From positions 62,001-126,000 of the forward strand of contig CANQNG010000004.1 of the NCBI GenBank assembly GCA_947625155.1: a stretch of DNA of 64,000 bases, written 5' to 3'. The translations under genes were made by a program, and so were the position numbers. Position 1 is the stretch's first letter, and each line of letters begins with the position of its first letter. The notes under the pieces were generated by a model. The model was not told the origin of the DNA. It did not search any database and saw only the letters and a program-made list of their open reading frames with translations. The stretch comes from an uncultured Clostridia bacterium. GTDB lineage: Bacteria > Bacillota > Clostridia > Oscillospirales > Ruminococcaceae. Positions 40,884 to 48,993 of the stretch are shown here, piece by piece.

Positions 40884-42101
40884 ATGAACACACAACAGCT
40901 TTTAGCAGATGCACAGGCACTTCAGCCCACCTTGGCAGAACTCCGGCGGACGATCCACCGCCACCCGGAGACCGGATTTGACCTGCCGGTCACGAAGGCG
41001 CTCGTCATGCAGCAGCTCACGGAAATGGGCTACACACCGCAGGAAATGGGACGCTGCGGCGTAGTCGCTCTTGTAGGCGGGAAGAAGCCGGGCAGGACGA
41101 TGCTGCTCCGGGCGGATATGGATGCGCTCCCCATGACAGAGGAAGCCGATGTTCCCTATTGCAGCGAAATTCCGGGAAAAATGCACGGCTGCGGGCATGA
41201 TATGCACACCGCCATGCTCCTCGGGGCGGCAAAGCTCCTGAAAGCCTGTGAAGCGGAGATCACCGGAACGGTCAAGCTCGAATTTCAGCCGGCAGAGGAG
41301 ATCTTTCAGGGTTCGCCCGATATGATACAGGCAGGACTGCTCGATGACCCGAAAGTCGATGCCGCTATGATGCTCCACGTCACAGCCGGGATGCCCATGC
41401 CTTCGGGTATGTTCCTCGTGGCAGGCGGCGGCATTTCTTCCACATCCTGCGAACAGTATCACATCACCGTCCGGGGCAGGGGCGGACACGGTTCGACACC
41501 GCATGAATCCATCGACCCGATCACGGCGGCGGCGCATATGCACATCGCTTTGCAGGAGATCAACAGCCGGGAACTGGAGGGCAACCAGTTCGGGGTGTTT
41601 ACGACCGGACGGTTTGAAGCGGGCAAGGCTTCCAACGTCATTCCCGACACTGCCGAAATGTGGGGCACGATCCGCACGACCGACCCCGAAAATACAGTCG
41701 GCGCACTCATCCGCACACGCATGGAACAGATCTGCAAGGGCATTGCGGCTGCGTTCCGGTGTGAAGCGGAGGTGGAATTCTTTGATTTCTGCCCGTGCAT
41801 GATGATCGACGGGGCGCTTGCGGCTTCGGCAATGGCTTCCATGCGCAAGCTGTTCGGGGATGCAGCGATCGACCTTTCGGTCGTTTCCGGCGGCAAGGCA
41901 GGCGGCGGCAGTGAAGATTTCGCCTTTGTCAGCCATCACGTGCCGACGGTCAGCATGTTCCTCACGGCAGGCAGCCGACAGGACGGCTACGAATTCGGGC
42001 AGCATCATCCGCAGGTGCGGTTCGATGATTCTGTCCTGTGGCGGGGCAGTGCGGCTTTTGTACATACGGCGATGAGCTGGCTTGATGAAACGAATGGATA
42101 A
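40884..42101 (+). CDS. M20 family metallo-amidohydrolase
   Basis: This is a 405-residue cytoplasmic amidohydrolase/carboxypeptidase of the M20D (hippurate/IAA-amino-acid hydrolase) group. RRTIHRHPETGF is the N-terminal signature. LRADMDALPM is followed by HGCGHDMHTAMLLGAA, EFQPAEE and GRGGHGSTPHESIDP of the lid domain, and GSEDFAF near residue 350 gives the last ligand region. These enzymes remove acyl groups from amino acids or similar amides; substrate not determinable. AAAGGGG precedes the ATG. Single gene. Confidence 0.93.
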   Translation: MNTQQLLADAQALQPTLAELRRTIHRHPETGFDLPVTKALVMQQLTEMGYTPQEMGRCGVVALVGGKKPGRTMLLRADMDALPMTEEADVPYCSEIPGKMHGCGHDMHTAMLLGAAKLLKACEAEITGTVKLEFQPAEEIFQGSPDMIQAGLLDDPKVDAAMMLHVTAGMPMPSGMFLVAGGGISSTSCEQYHITVRGRGGHGSTPHESIDPITAAAHMHIALQEINSRELEGNQFGVFTTGRFEAGKASNVIPDTAEMWGTIRTTDPENTVGALIRTRMEQICKGIAAAFRCEAEVEFFDFCPCMMIDGALAASAMASMRKLFGDAAIDLSVVSGGKAGGGSEDFAFVSHHVPTVSMFLTAGSRQDGYEFGQHHPQVRFDDSVLWRGSAAFVHTAMSWLDETNG

Positions 42102-42126
42102 ACTTACTTGATCTTACCTAAGAGCA

Positions 42127-42293
42127 GTCGCCCTTTGCGCCGGCAGGCGCATTGGGCGACACAACGGAGGCGGCAGCTTGCCGTCGGTGACCAGAGGGCG
42201 CTGCCCTCTGGACTCCTGCCAGCTTTTTGAAAAAAGCTGGAGCAAAAACTTTTGTTTTTCCTCCCAATGCCGCCTTACGGCGGCAAAGGTCGG
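42127..42293. repeat. Repeat cluster: two hairpin cores and 69-bp module
   Basis: Core (42127-42160) is GTCGCCCTTTG / CGCC-GGCA-GGCG / CATTGGGCGAC, inverted with complementary arms. Hairpin CGGCAGCTTGCCG follows, then the 69-bp module (42189-42257) and core (42260-42293) CCTCCCAATG / CCGCCTTACGGCGG / CAAAGGTCGG. It occupies the gap between the M20 gene and the pectate lyase promoter. Confidence 0.88.
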
Positions 42294-42342
42294 AATGCTT
42301 TCAAAAGATCCCTGCTTATCCACTCCCTCATTAAAAAAACAC

Positions 42343-42371
42343 TTGCAAGATCATTTTATTTATGGTATACT
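42343..42371 (+). promoter_or_regulatory. Sigma-A promoter of pectate lyase gene
   Basis: TTGCAA (42343-42348), 17 bp, TATACT (42366-42371), 57 bp before the ATG. Confidence 0.8.
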
Positions 42372-42428
42372 ATATTTAACAGGTAATGTTTACAGATCCC
42401 TGCAAATGCAACAAAGGAGATGGTTAGG

Positions 42429-45170
42429 ATGCAAAAGCGCTTTTCCCTGCCGAGATGCCTTGCAGCGGCACTTTCGGCAATGCTGACACTGACAGCTGTT
42501 CCCTGTATCCAGACAGCGCCGGAAGTCAGTGCTGCGGGTGTAGAATACGCACCGCAGCTCATGCACATTGCTGCCTATGACGACAGCGCCAACCTCAGTG
42601 CAGCGGACACGAAAGATGCTTCCCCCCTTGCCCTGACAGCGGAGAACGGTACGCTCGGCGAACAGTGGCGCATCGACTACTGCGGTGCGGACGGGAACGG
42701 CAGCTATTTCAAGATCGTCAATGCCGCTTCGGGCAGACTGCTCACGCCCATGCAGTACGGGCTTTCTTCCGGAACGGAAGCCGTCATTTACGGCAATGAG
42801 AATGACCATGCCCAGTACTGGTACATCGTTCCGACCGACAAGGACAGCCTCGGCAACGATCTGCATTATAAGATCGTGAATTACGCCGATACCGACCTTG
42901 CGCTGACTTCCGGGAAAACAGGCTTGACCGTGGCAGATTATGCCGGGGAAAAGGGGCAGCAGTGGCTGCTCGATCCGGCAGGGCTGCAGGGCTTTGCGGG
43001 ATACTGCTTTGACGACACGACCGGAAAGGTCAAGGCTGCCGACATCGGCGGACTGCTCGGGGAAACTGTGGAAGTTTCCAATTTTGCCGATCTGCAGAAA
43101 TATGCAACTGCCGACGAGCCGTACACGATCGTTGTCACCGACAATATTTCCGTGACGGAACTGAACCTGAACGGCACACGCTATATGTGTTCTGCCGGGC
43201 GGATCTATGTTCACAGCAACAAGACCATCATCGGCAGCTACGACAAGCACACGCTGTTCAATGTGCAGTTCTGCACCGCAAGCAAAAGCGGAACGGGCAA
43301 TAACATCATCCTCAAAAACTTTGAAAGCACCCATGACAGGGACTCCAACAACAATGACTCTATCCAGTTCTATTTTGGTTCGGGGGAAAATATCTGGGTC
43401 GATCATGTGACCTTTGTCGGGCATGACGGCTACGGAGAGGCATCTAACGGCGAGGTGGACGAGGATAAATTCCTTGCGTGCTGCTATGATGCCGACTACT
43501 GCACGGTCTCGGACTGTTCCTTCGGGGCGCACAAGTACGGGCTGATCTTAGGCTATCCGGCAGACGGTGCAGACCTTGAGGCACAGTATGACAACTACCC
43601 CCGCATGTCCCTGATCGCCAACAGTTTCCACGATACGCACACCAGAGGACCGGGGCTGATGCGGTGGGGGTATTACCATTCGCTCAACAACTATGTGAAT
43701 ACCTTCAGCATGGCATATACTGTCATCACCAAGGGCAAGATCTTCGCTGAGAACTGTGTCTATGAAAACGGCGGGAACGTCATCTGCGACTGGGACAAGA
43801 TGACGTTCAACGGCTACTATTCGGAAACGGGTTCGATATTCCAGAACTGCCAGCGCACCAAGCAGGGCGGTGACTCCAACAGTACCGCACAGCCCTGTAC
43901 ATGGCGTCCGGCATCGAACTACCAATACAAGGCACTGACCGCCGAACAGGCAAAGACCTACACGACTGCCTACAGCGGCGCACAGAAAACAGCGGGCAAT
44001 GTCAATTACAGCACCTATGCCGCCGCAGGTGTTCCCTCGCCGGGCTTCATGGCAGGCGTAGAGGACGGCTGGGGGAGTACTGACCCGGCAGAACTGCCAG
44101 TGAATGCGTACTTCATGATACGCAATGCCAACAGCGGACTGTATCTGGACATTGCCGGCGGAGAAGCTGCCAACGGCACGAATGTGCAGCAGTGGGGCGC
44201 ATCCGAAGCCGGTACACAGGATACGTTCCGGTTCGTTCCGGCAGGAGAGGGGTACTACTACATCCAGTCCATGGTCGGGGACAAGACGTATGTGATCGAC
44301 GTGACAGGCGGCAAGACGGAAAACGGCACCAATATCGAGCTGTATGCCTATAAGGGCAACGACAACCAGAAATTCCTCCTGACTGCCAATGCAGACGGCA
44401 GCTATCAGATCCACCCGAAGAAGGATACCGCTGCCTTTGTGGAGATCGCTTCTGCATCGGAAGAAGCCGGCGCAAACTGCGCACTCTGGGGGAAAACGGG
44501 TTCTGCGTGTCAGAACTGGTTCTTGGACGAGGTGACCTTTGCCGGGGAGACCATGGACAGGGCGCTTTCCTATCAGTTCACGAATGCGGATGCCGGAACA
44601 CCCCTTGCGGGACAGGATGCATGGACTGTGAAACCGGCGACCGGAGATCTGTACTACCTGATCTCGGGCGGGCAGTATCTCACCGTGCAGGACGGCAAGA
44701 CGGTACTTGCGGATGCGGATACCACCACCAATGTGCAAATGATGCGCTTCGTGAAGGATCCGGACGGCACGTACAGCATTGTACCCCGTGCCGGTTATGA
44801 CAAGACAGCAGAGCGCTACACGCAGGCGGTCGGGGCTTCTTCCGTGGAGGCTTTCAGCGGTGCAGCCGGGCAGAGATGGCTTGTCGAAACAGCGCCCCTC
44901 TTTCTGCCGCCCGAACCTGTTCCGCCTACCGAACCTGTAAAGCCGACCGAACCCGTTCCGCCCACTGAACCGGATACCCCTCCGGTCATAGGTGATGTCA
45001 ATGCGGACGGGGCAGCCACGCTTGCCGATATTGTCGTACTCCAGAAATGGCTGCTCGGCAGCGGTACACTGACAGCATGGCAGAATGTGGATATGGACAG
45101 GAACGGGATGATCGACATTTTTGATCTTGGACTGCTCAAGCATTTTGTCTCTGGTATTTCTAAAGGATAA
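42429..45170 (+). CDS. Cellulosomal pectate lyase (PL1) with ricin-type lectin domains and dockerin
   Basis: This is a secreted 913-residue enzyme that cleaves pectate by beta-elimination. Domains in order: signal peptide (about 1-37); a ricin-B-like lectin segment (about 40-190, with YFKIVNAASGRLL); a PL1 right-handed helix (about 205-555) with IWVDHVTF and TRGPGLMRW carrying the catalytic Arg region; a second ricin-B-like region (about 570-840, with YFMIRNANSGLYLDI and QQWG); a Pro-Thr-Glu linker of PTEP units; and a C-terminal type I dockerin with loops DVNADGAATLAD and DMDRNGMIDIFD. Start ATG 42429 has AAAGGAG at good spacing. The dockerin implies attachment to a scaffoldin encoded elsewhere. 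Confidence 0.93.
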   Translation: MQKRFSLPRCLAAALSAMLTLTAVPCIQTAPEVSAAGVEYAPQLMHIAAYDDSANLSAADTKDASPLALTAENGTLGEQWRIDYCGADGNGSYFKIVNAASGRLLTPMQYGLSSGTEAVIYGNENDHAQYWYIVPTDKDSLGNDLHYKIVNYADTDLALTSGKTGLTVADYAGEKGQQWLLDPAGLQGFAGYCFDDTTGKVKAADIGGLLGETVEVSNFADLQKYATADEPYTIVVTDNISVTELNLNGTRYMCSAGRIYVHSNKTIIGSYDKHTLFNVQFCTASKSGTGNNIILKNFESTHDRDSNNNDSIQFYFGSGENIWVDHVTFVGHDGYGEASNGEVDEDKFLACCYDADYCTVSDCSFGAHKYGLILGYPADGADLEAQYDNYPRMSLIANSFHDTHTRGPGLMRWGYYHSLNNYVNTFSMAYTVITKGKIFAENCVYENGGNVICDWDKMTFNGYYSETGSIFQNCQRTKQGGDSNSTAQPCTWRPASNYQYKALTAEQAKTYTTAYSGAQKTAGNVNYSTYAAAGVPSPGFMAGVEDGWGSTDPAELPVNAYFMIRNANSGLYLDIAGGEAANGTNVQQWGASEAGTQDTFRFVPAGEGYYYIQSMVGDKTYVIDVTGGKTENGTNIELYAYKGNDNQKFLLTANADGSYQIHPKKDTAAFVEIASASEEAGANCALWGKTGSACQNWFLDEVTFAGETMDRALSYQFTNADAGTPLAGQDAWTVKPATGDLYYLISGGQYLTVQDGKTVLADADTTTNVQMMRFVKDPDGTYSIVPRAGYDKTAERYTQAVGASSVEAFSGAAGQRWLVETAPLFLPPEPVPPTEPVKPTEPVPPTEPDTPPVIGDVNADGAATLADIVVLQKWLLGSGTLTAWQNVDMDRNGMIDIFDLGLLKHFVSGISKG

Positions 45171-45183
45171 TATAACATGAAAA

Positions 45184-45220
45184 AGTCTGTCCGGCTGTGA
45201 TGCTGGACAGACTCTTTTTT
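45184..45220. terminator. Terminator between pectate lyase and sigE
   Basis: AGTCTGTCC (45184-45192) and GGACAGACT (45204-45212), preceded by AAAA and followed by CTTTTTT; serves both convergent genes. Confidence 0.88.
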
Positions 45221-45923
45221 ACACCATTTGTTCTTCCAAAACCACCCGTAATTTCCGGATGATCTTCTTTTCCAGACGGGAGATGTAGGACTGTGAAATG
45301 CCGATGCGGTCGGCGACTTCTTTCTGTGTCATCTCCTTTTTCCCGCCAAGCCCGAAGCGGTATTCGAGGATCTCCCGCTCCCGGGGCGGCAGGTCGTGAA
45401 CGGCGTTCAGCAGCATTTCCCGTTCTGATTCCCACTCGATGCCACGGCTGACAATGTCCTCTTCCGTGCCGAGTACGTCCGACAGCAGGAGTTCGTTGCC
45501 GTCCCAGTCCACGTTCAGCGGTTCGTCAATGGAAATTTCGCCCCGGTACTGTGAGGACTTCCGCAGGAACATCAGAATTTCATTTTCGATACACCGGGAT
45601 GCATAGGTCGCAAGCTTGATATTTTTGTCCGGGCAGAATGTGCCGACTGCCTTGATCAAGCCGATCGTGCCAATGGAAATAAGATCTTCGAGACAGATGC
45701 TGGATGTCTCGAATTTTTTTGCGATGTAGACAACAAGCCGGAGATTGTGGACGATGAGCGTTTCCCGTGCCTGTGTGTCGCCCTGTGCAAGTCGGGCAAA
45801 TACAGCCGCTTCTTCCTCTTTGGTAAGGGGCGGCGGCAACGTGTCCGACCCGCTGATGTAGTCCACCCGGCAGGGGCGGAACAGCTTGTGCAGGAATTGC
45901 TTGACGGCTTGTAAAATGTTCAT
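45219..45923 (-). CDS. sigE: RNA polymerase sporulation sigma factor SigE
   Basis: SigE is the early mother-cell sigma factor. The 234-residue product has a short hydrophobic pro-sequence ([15 protein letters not shown]) and then [11 protein letters not shown], the usual start of mature SigE. Region 2 is [16 protein letters not shown] and [15 protein letters not shown], and region 4 is [34 protein letters not shown]. It is 11 bp downstream of spoIIGA, which encodes its processing protease. AGGAGG-like sequence precedes the ATG. Confidence 0.97.
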   Translation of the reverse strand: MNILQAVKQFLHKLFRPCRVDYISGSDTLPPPLTKEEEAAVFARLAQGDTQARETLIVHNLRLVVYIAKKFETSSICLEDLISIGTIGLIKAVGTFCPDKNIKLATYASRCIENEILMFLRKSSQYRGEISIDEPLNVDWDGNELLLSDVLGTEEDIVSRGIEWESEREMLLNAVHDLPPREREILEYRFGLGGKKEMTQKEVADRIGISQSYISRLEKKIIRKLRVVLEEQMV

Positions 45924-45934
45924 GAAAAGACCTC

Positions 45935-46723
45935 CTAACAGCGCAGCAGTTTCGGGTTGAAAATTGCCTTATGTTCCGTCTGTCCGCCGATACCGACGAG
46001 CACGTCCACGGATTTTGCTGTTTCCTCTTTCCGGATGAGGACTTCATCCGGTCGGAATACGTACACCAGACCCGTTCCGGCAGCTGTGGCATACGGCAGC
46101 GGACGGAAACGGGCGGGCGGGAGCGTTTCCGGGAGCAAAGCAGAAAGTGCTTCCCGTTCGCAGAGAATGACAGGCTTGCCCGTGCAGAAATCCACGAGGG
46201 TATTCCCGGTGTCGGCAAGCCCCTCCACGGCTGCCGTGTGCGCCCCGTAGCGGATATGCACCGTGTAGCCGTCTGCCGTGGGGTGGGTACGGTTATGGAA
46301 ATATTGCACGACACACAGCATCCCATAGGCAGCGATCGTCCACAGGACAAGCGCACGCAGGCTGATGTCCGGGTACCAGCTCCCGTTGGCATACCAGACA
46401 CGCCCGGAGAGTGACAGCGCTAACAGGATGCCTGCCATTCCACAGCTCACACCCCCGAAGCACAGCAGTTTCTGCCAGAACTGCCTCCGCCCGAATGTGA
46501 TCAGGCACATCCCTGCCGCCAGTCCTGCTTTGCACAGGAGCGACAGCAGGAACGGCAGCGGCGGCAGCAGGATCATCAGCGAACCCGCAGCCCCCAGCCC
46601 TGCCCCTGTCAGACATCTACCGGTGCGGCATTTTGTGTGGGTCAGCCTTGCGGTCAGGCGCAGGAGCAGGAAATTCATGTATAAGTTGCACACGAGCAGT
46701 ACATCTACATAGACTGTCCTCAT
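45935..46723 (-). CDS. spoIIGA: Sigma-E processing peptidase SpoIIGA
   Basis: This is a membrane aspartic protease that removes the pro-sequence of SigE. The 262-residue product has five hydrophobic segments in its first 150 residues, beginning [22 protein letters not shown]-terminal domain follows with GLADTGNTL, the DTG catalytic motif of the family, and [19 protein letters not shown] near the end. It is in the conserved spoIIGA-sigE order. The expected third member, sigG, is next to it but points the other way. Confidence 0.95.
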   Translation of the reverse strand: MRTVYVDVLLVCNLYMNFLLLRLTARLTHTKCRTGRCLTGAGLGAAGSLMILLPPLPFLLSLLCKAGLAAGMCLITFGRRQFWQKLLCFGGVSCGMAGILLALSLSGRVWYANGSWYPDISLRALVLWTIAAYGMLCVVQYFHNRTHPTADGYTVHIRYGAHTAAVEGLADTGNTLVDFCTGKPVILCEREALSALLPETLPPARFRPLPYATAAGTGLVYVFRPDEVLIRKEETAKSVDVLVGIGGQTEHKAIFNPKLLRC

Positions 46724-46802
46724 CCGATCCCCCCTGCTTGTATTATAGCACTGTGGAGAGGGCGGAACTTGTCGGAATGCGGACAGGCGGAAAAATTTTC
46801 AT

Positions 46803-46833
46803 TGCATGAAGCACTTTCTCCCAGTACATACTA
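46803..46833 (+). promoter_or_regulatory. SigG-type promoter of sigG
   Basis: TGCATG (46803-46808), 18 bp, CATACTA (46827-46833), 25 bp before the ATG. This matches the B. subtilis SigG consensus (TGAATR, 17-18 bp, CATACTA) at nearly every position, so sigG is probably auto-activated. Confidence 0.8.
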
Positions 46834-46858
46834 TTTTTAGCGAAAGGAAGTGCATCAA

Positions 46859-47632
46859 ATGGCATATCATAAGGTAGTCATTGCCGGTATCAACACTGCC
46901 GAGCTGAAAGTCATGCGGGAGGAAGAAAAAATGGCTCTGCTCCGGGAATACAAGGAGACCGGCAGCAAAGCCGTCCGGGACAAGCTCATTCAGGGCAATC
47001 TGCGGCTCGTCCTGAGCGTGGTGCAGCGGTTTGCGGGACGGGGAGAGGACGTGGACGACCTGTTCCAGATCGGGGTGGTCGGGCTGATGAAAGCGATCAA
47101 TAATTTCGACCTGAGCAAAGAGGTGCGGTTCTCGACCTATTGCGTGCCAATGATCAGCGGCGAACTGCGGCGGCATCTGCGGGACTATAACCAGATCAAG
47201 GTCAGCCGTTCGCTGCGGGATCTGGCATACAAGGCGATCCAAGCAAAGGATGTCCTCACCGCACGCCTGCAAAGAGAACCGACCATGGACGAGATCGCAC
47301 AGGAGATCGGCGAAAAGCGCTCCGATATCGTGATCGCCCTCGAAAGCATCAGCGACCCGGTCTCCCTGTATGAACCGGTGTATTCGGATGCGGGAGACAC
47401 GCTGTATGTCATGGATCAGATCAGCGACAGAGACAGTGCGGATAGCTGGATCGCCGAATTTTCCATGCGGGATGCCATGAAAGCATTGGAGGACAGGGAA
47501 AAGAACATTTTATATCTGCGCTTTCTCTGCGGACGGACACAAATGGAAGTCGCCAAGGAGATCGGCATTTCACAGGCACAGGTCTCCCGGCTGGAAAAGG
47601 GCGCTATCGCCAAGATCAAGGAAGCTATCTGA
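46859..47632 (+). CDS. sigG: RNA polymerase sporulation sigma factor SigG
   Basis: SigG is the late forespore sigma factor. The 257-residue product has the N-terminal KVVIAGINTAEL motif that marks SigG rather than SigF. Region 2 follows (GNLRLVLSVVQRF, VDDLFQIGVVGLMKAI), then SRSLRDLAYKA and region 4 (GRTQMEVAKEIGISQAQVSRLEK). ATG 46859 is preferred to an upstream GTG because AAAGGAAG is spaced for it. A SigG-like promoter lies directly upstream and a strong hairpin follows the stop. Confidence 0.97.
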   Translation: MAYHKVVIAGINTAELKVMREEEKMALLREYKETGSKAVRDKLIQGNLRLVLSVVQRFAGRGEDVDDLFQIGVVGLMKAINNFDLSKEVRFSTYCVPMISGELRRHLRDYNQIKVSRSLRDLAYKAIQAKDVLTARLQREPTMDEIAQEIGEKRSDIVIALESISDPVSLYEPVYSDAGDTLYVMDQISDRDSADSWIAEFSMRDAMKALEDREKNILYLRFLCGRTQMEVAKEIGISQAQVSRLEKGAIAKIKEAI

Positions 47633-47637
47633 TAGGA

Positions 47638-47680
47638 GTCCCTGAAGCGGCTGTCACGCTTCAGGGACGGCGTATTTTAT
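47638..47680 (+). terminator. Terminator after sigG
   Basis: GTCCCTGAAGCG (47638-47649) pairs with CGCTTCAGGGAC (47657-47668), followed by GGCGTATTTTAT. It starts 5 bp after the stop. Confidence 0.75.
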
Positions 47681-47749
47681 AATGCATACAAAAAAATTCT
47701 GTCAGAATACAGCAATTTCAACAAAATGCGAAGAATCTGTTCGGATGTC

Positions 47750-47778
47750 TTGACTTATCCCGGAAAAAATAGTATAAT
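47750..47778 (+). promoter_or_regulatory. Sigma-A promoter of serC-serA
   Basis: TTGACT (47750-47755), 17 bp (TATCCCGGAAAAAATAG), TATAAT (47773-47778). Confidence 0.86.
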
Positions 47779-47794
47779 AAATGTGTTCAGGTGT

Positions 47795-47843
47795 TGCGGC
47801 GGATATAGGATCCGTTCGTTAAATTTTTAACGAACCAGCCGCT
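47795..47843 (+). promoter_or_regulatory. Leader palindrome upstream of serC
   Basis: A perfect dyad GTTCGTTAAA-TT-TTTAACGAAC (47814-47835) is nested in an outer pair GCGGC (47796-47800) and GCCGC (47838-47842), in the roughly 95-nt leader. No T run follows, so it is not a simple terminator. It could be an operator or an RNA structure controlling serine synthesis. Confidence 0.6.
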
Positions 47844-47883
47844 GTTTCCTGCCATACTACTATCGATTTTGGAGGTCATTGCA

Positions 47884-48969
47884 ATGAGCAGAGTGTACAA
47901 TTTCAGCGCAGGACCGGCTGTTCTGCCGGAGGAAGTCCTGCGTGAAGCAGCAGAGGAGATGCTGGATTACAAGGGCTGCGGGATGTCCGTGATGGAAATG
48001 TCCCACCGTTCCAAGATGTTCCAGCAGATCATTGACGAAGCAGAGCAGGATCTGCGTGACCTGATGGGCATCCCGGATAACTACAAGGTGCTGTTTTTGC
48101 AGGGCGGCGCTTCCCAGCAGTTCGCTGCTGTCCCCATGAACCTGATGAAGAACGGCAAAGCCGGCTACATCATCACCGGTCAGTGGGCAAAGAAAGCCTT
48201 TCAGGAAGCGAAAAAATACGGTCAGGCTGTAGAGCTGGCTTCTTCTGCTGACAAGACCTTTTCCTATATCCCGGACTGCTCCGATCTGGACATCCCGGAG
48301 GATGCGGATTATGTATACATCTGCCAGAACAACACGATCTACGGTACAGTATTCAAACAGCTCCCGAATACCAAGGGCAAGGAGCTTGTCGCTGACGTTT
48401 CTTCCTGCTTCCTGAGCGAGCCGATCGATGTGACGAAGTACGGCGTGATCTATGGCGGCGTGCAGAAGAATGTCGGTCCTGCCGGCGTGGTCATCGCCAT
48501 CATCCGTGAGGATCTGATCCCCGAAGAACCGCCCGTCAAGGATACGCCTACCATGCTTGCATGGAAAACACAGGCAGACGCAGGTTCTCTCTACAATACA
48601 CCGCCTTGCTATGGCATCTACATCTGCGGCAAGGTATTCAAGTGGCTGAAGAAAATGGGCGGTCTTGCAGCAATGAAGGCACACAACGAGAAGAAGGCTG
48701 CGATCCTGTACGATTTCCTCGACCAGAGCAAGATGTTCAAGGGGACGGTACGCAAGGAGGATCGTTCTCTGATGAACGTGCCGTTCGTTACGGGCGATGC
48801 AGACCTGGATGCGAAATTCGTTGCCGAGGCAAAGAAAGCCGGCTTTGAGAACCTCAAGGGTCACAGAACGGTCGGCGGCATGAGAGCTTCTATCTACAAC
48901 GCAATGCCGATCGAGGGCGTGGAGAAGCTGGTCGCTTTCATGAAGAAATTCGAGGAAGAGAACGCATAA
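47884..48969 (+). CDS. serC: Phosphoserine aminotransferase
   Basis: SerC converts 3-phosphohydroxypyruvate to phosphoserine. The 361-residue PLP enzyme begins VYNFSAGPAVLPEEVL, the signature of the family. It has GGASQQFAAVPMNL and YGGVQKNVGPAG, where Lys is the PLP-binding residue, and ends with a GHRTVGGMRASIYNA substrate-binding segment. GGAGGTCATT precedes ATG 47884. It is cotranscribed with serA 24 bp downstream, so the first two steps of serine synthesis are one unit. A palindrome in the leader may regulate both. Confidence 0.97.
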   Translation: MSRVYNFSAGPAVLPEEVLREAAEEMLDYKGCGMSVMEMSHRSKMFQQIIDEAEQDLRDLMGIPDNYKVLFLQGGASQQFAAVPMNLMKNGKAGYIITGQWAKKAFQEAKKYGQAVELASSADKTFSYIPDCSDLDIPEDADYVYICQNNTIYGTVFKQLPNTKGKELVADVSSCFLSEPIDVTKYGVIYGGVQKNVGPAGVVIAIIREDLIPEEPPVKDTPTMLAWKTQADAGSLYNTPPCYGIYICGKVFKWLKKMGGLAAMKAHNEKKAAILYDFLDQSKMFKGTVRKEDRSLMNVPFVTGDADLDAKFVAEAKKAGFENLKGHRTVGGMRASIYNAMPIEGVEKLVAFMKKFEEENA

Positions 48970-48993
48970 GTACATAGCAAGGAGGAAATACCC

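Noticed and set aside
1116..42293. Hairpin repeats considered as structured RNA with tandem G-A pairs (kink-turn-like internal loop GA/GA on one strand)
   Set aside because: The GA/GA internal loop is visible in most copies, but copies at 40496, 40736 and 42127 have plain pairs there and orientation relative to genes is random, so an RNA function is not supported by this window alone.
43548..45143. Minus-strand open frame of 531 codons opposite the pectate lyase
   Set aside because: Antisense shadow; no domain signs.
47779..47880. serC leader considered as a T-box or riboswitch
   Set aside because: No T-box consensus, specifier stem or terminator; only the palindrome is present.
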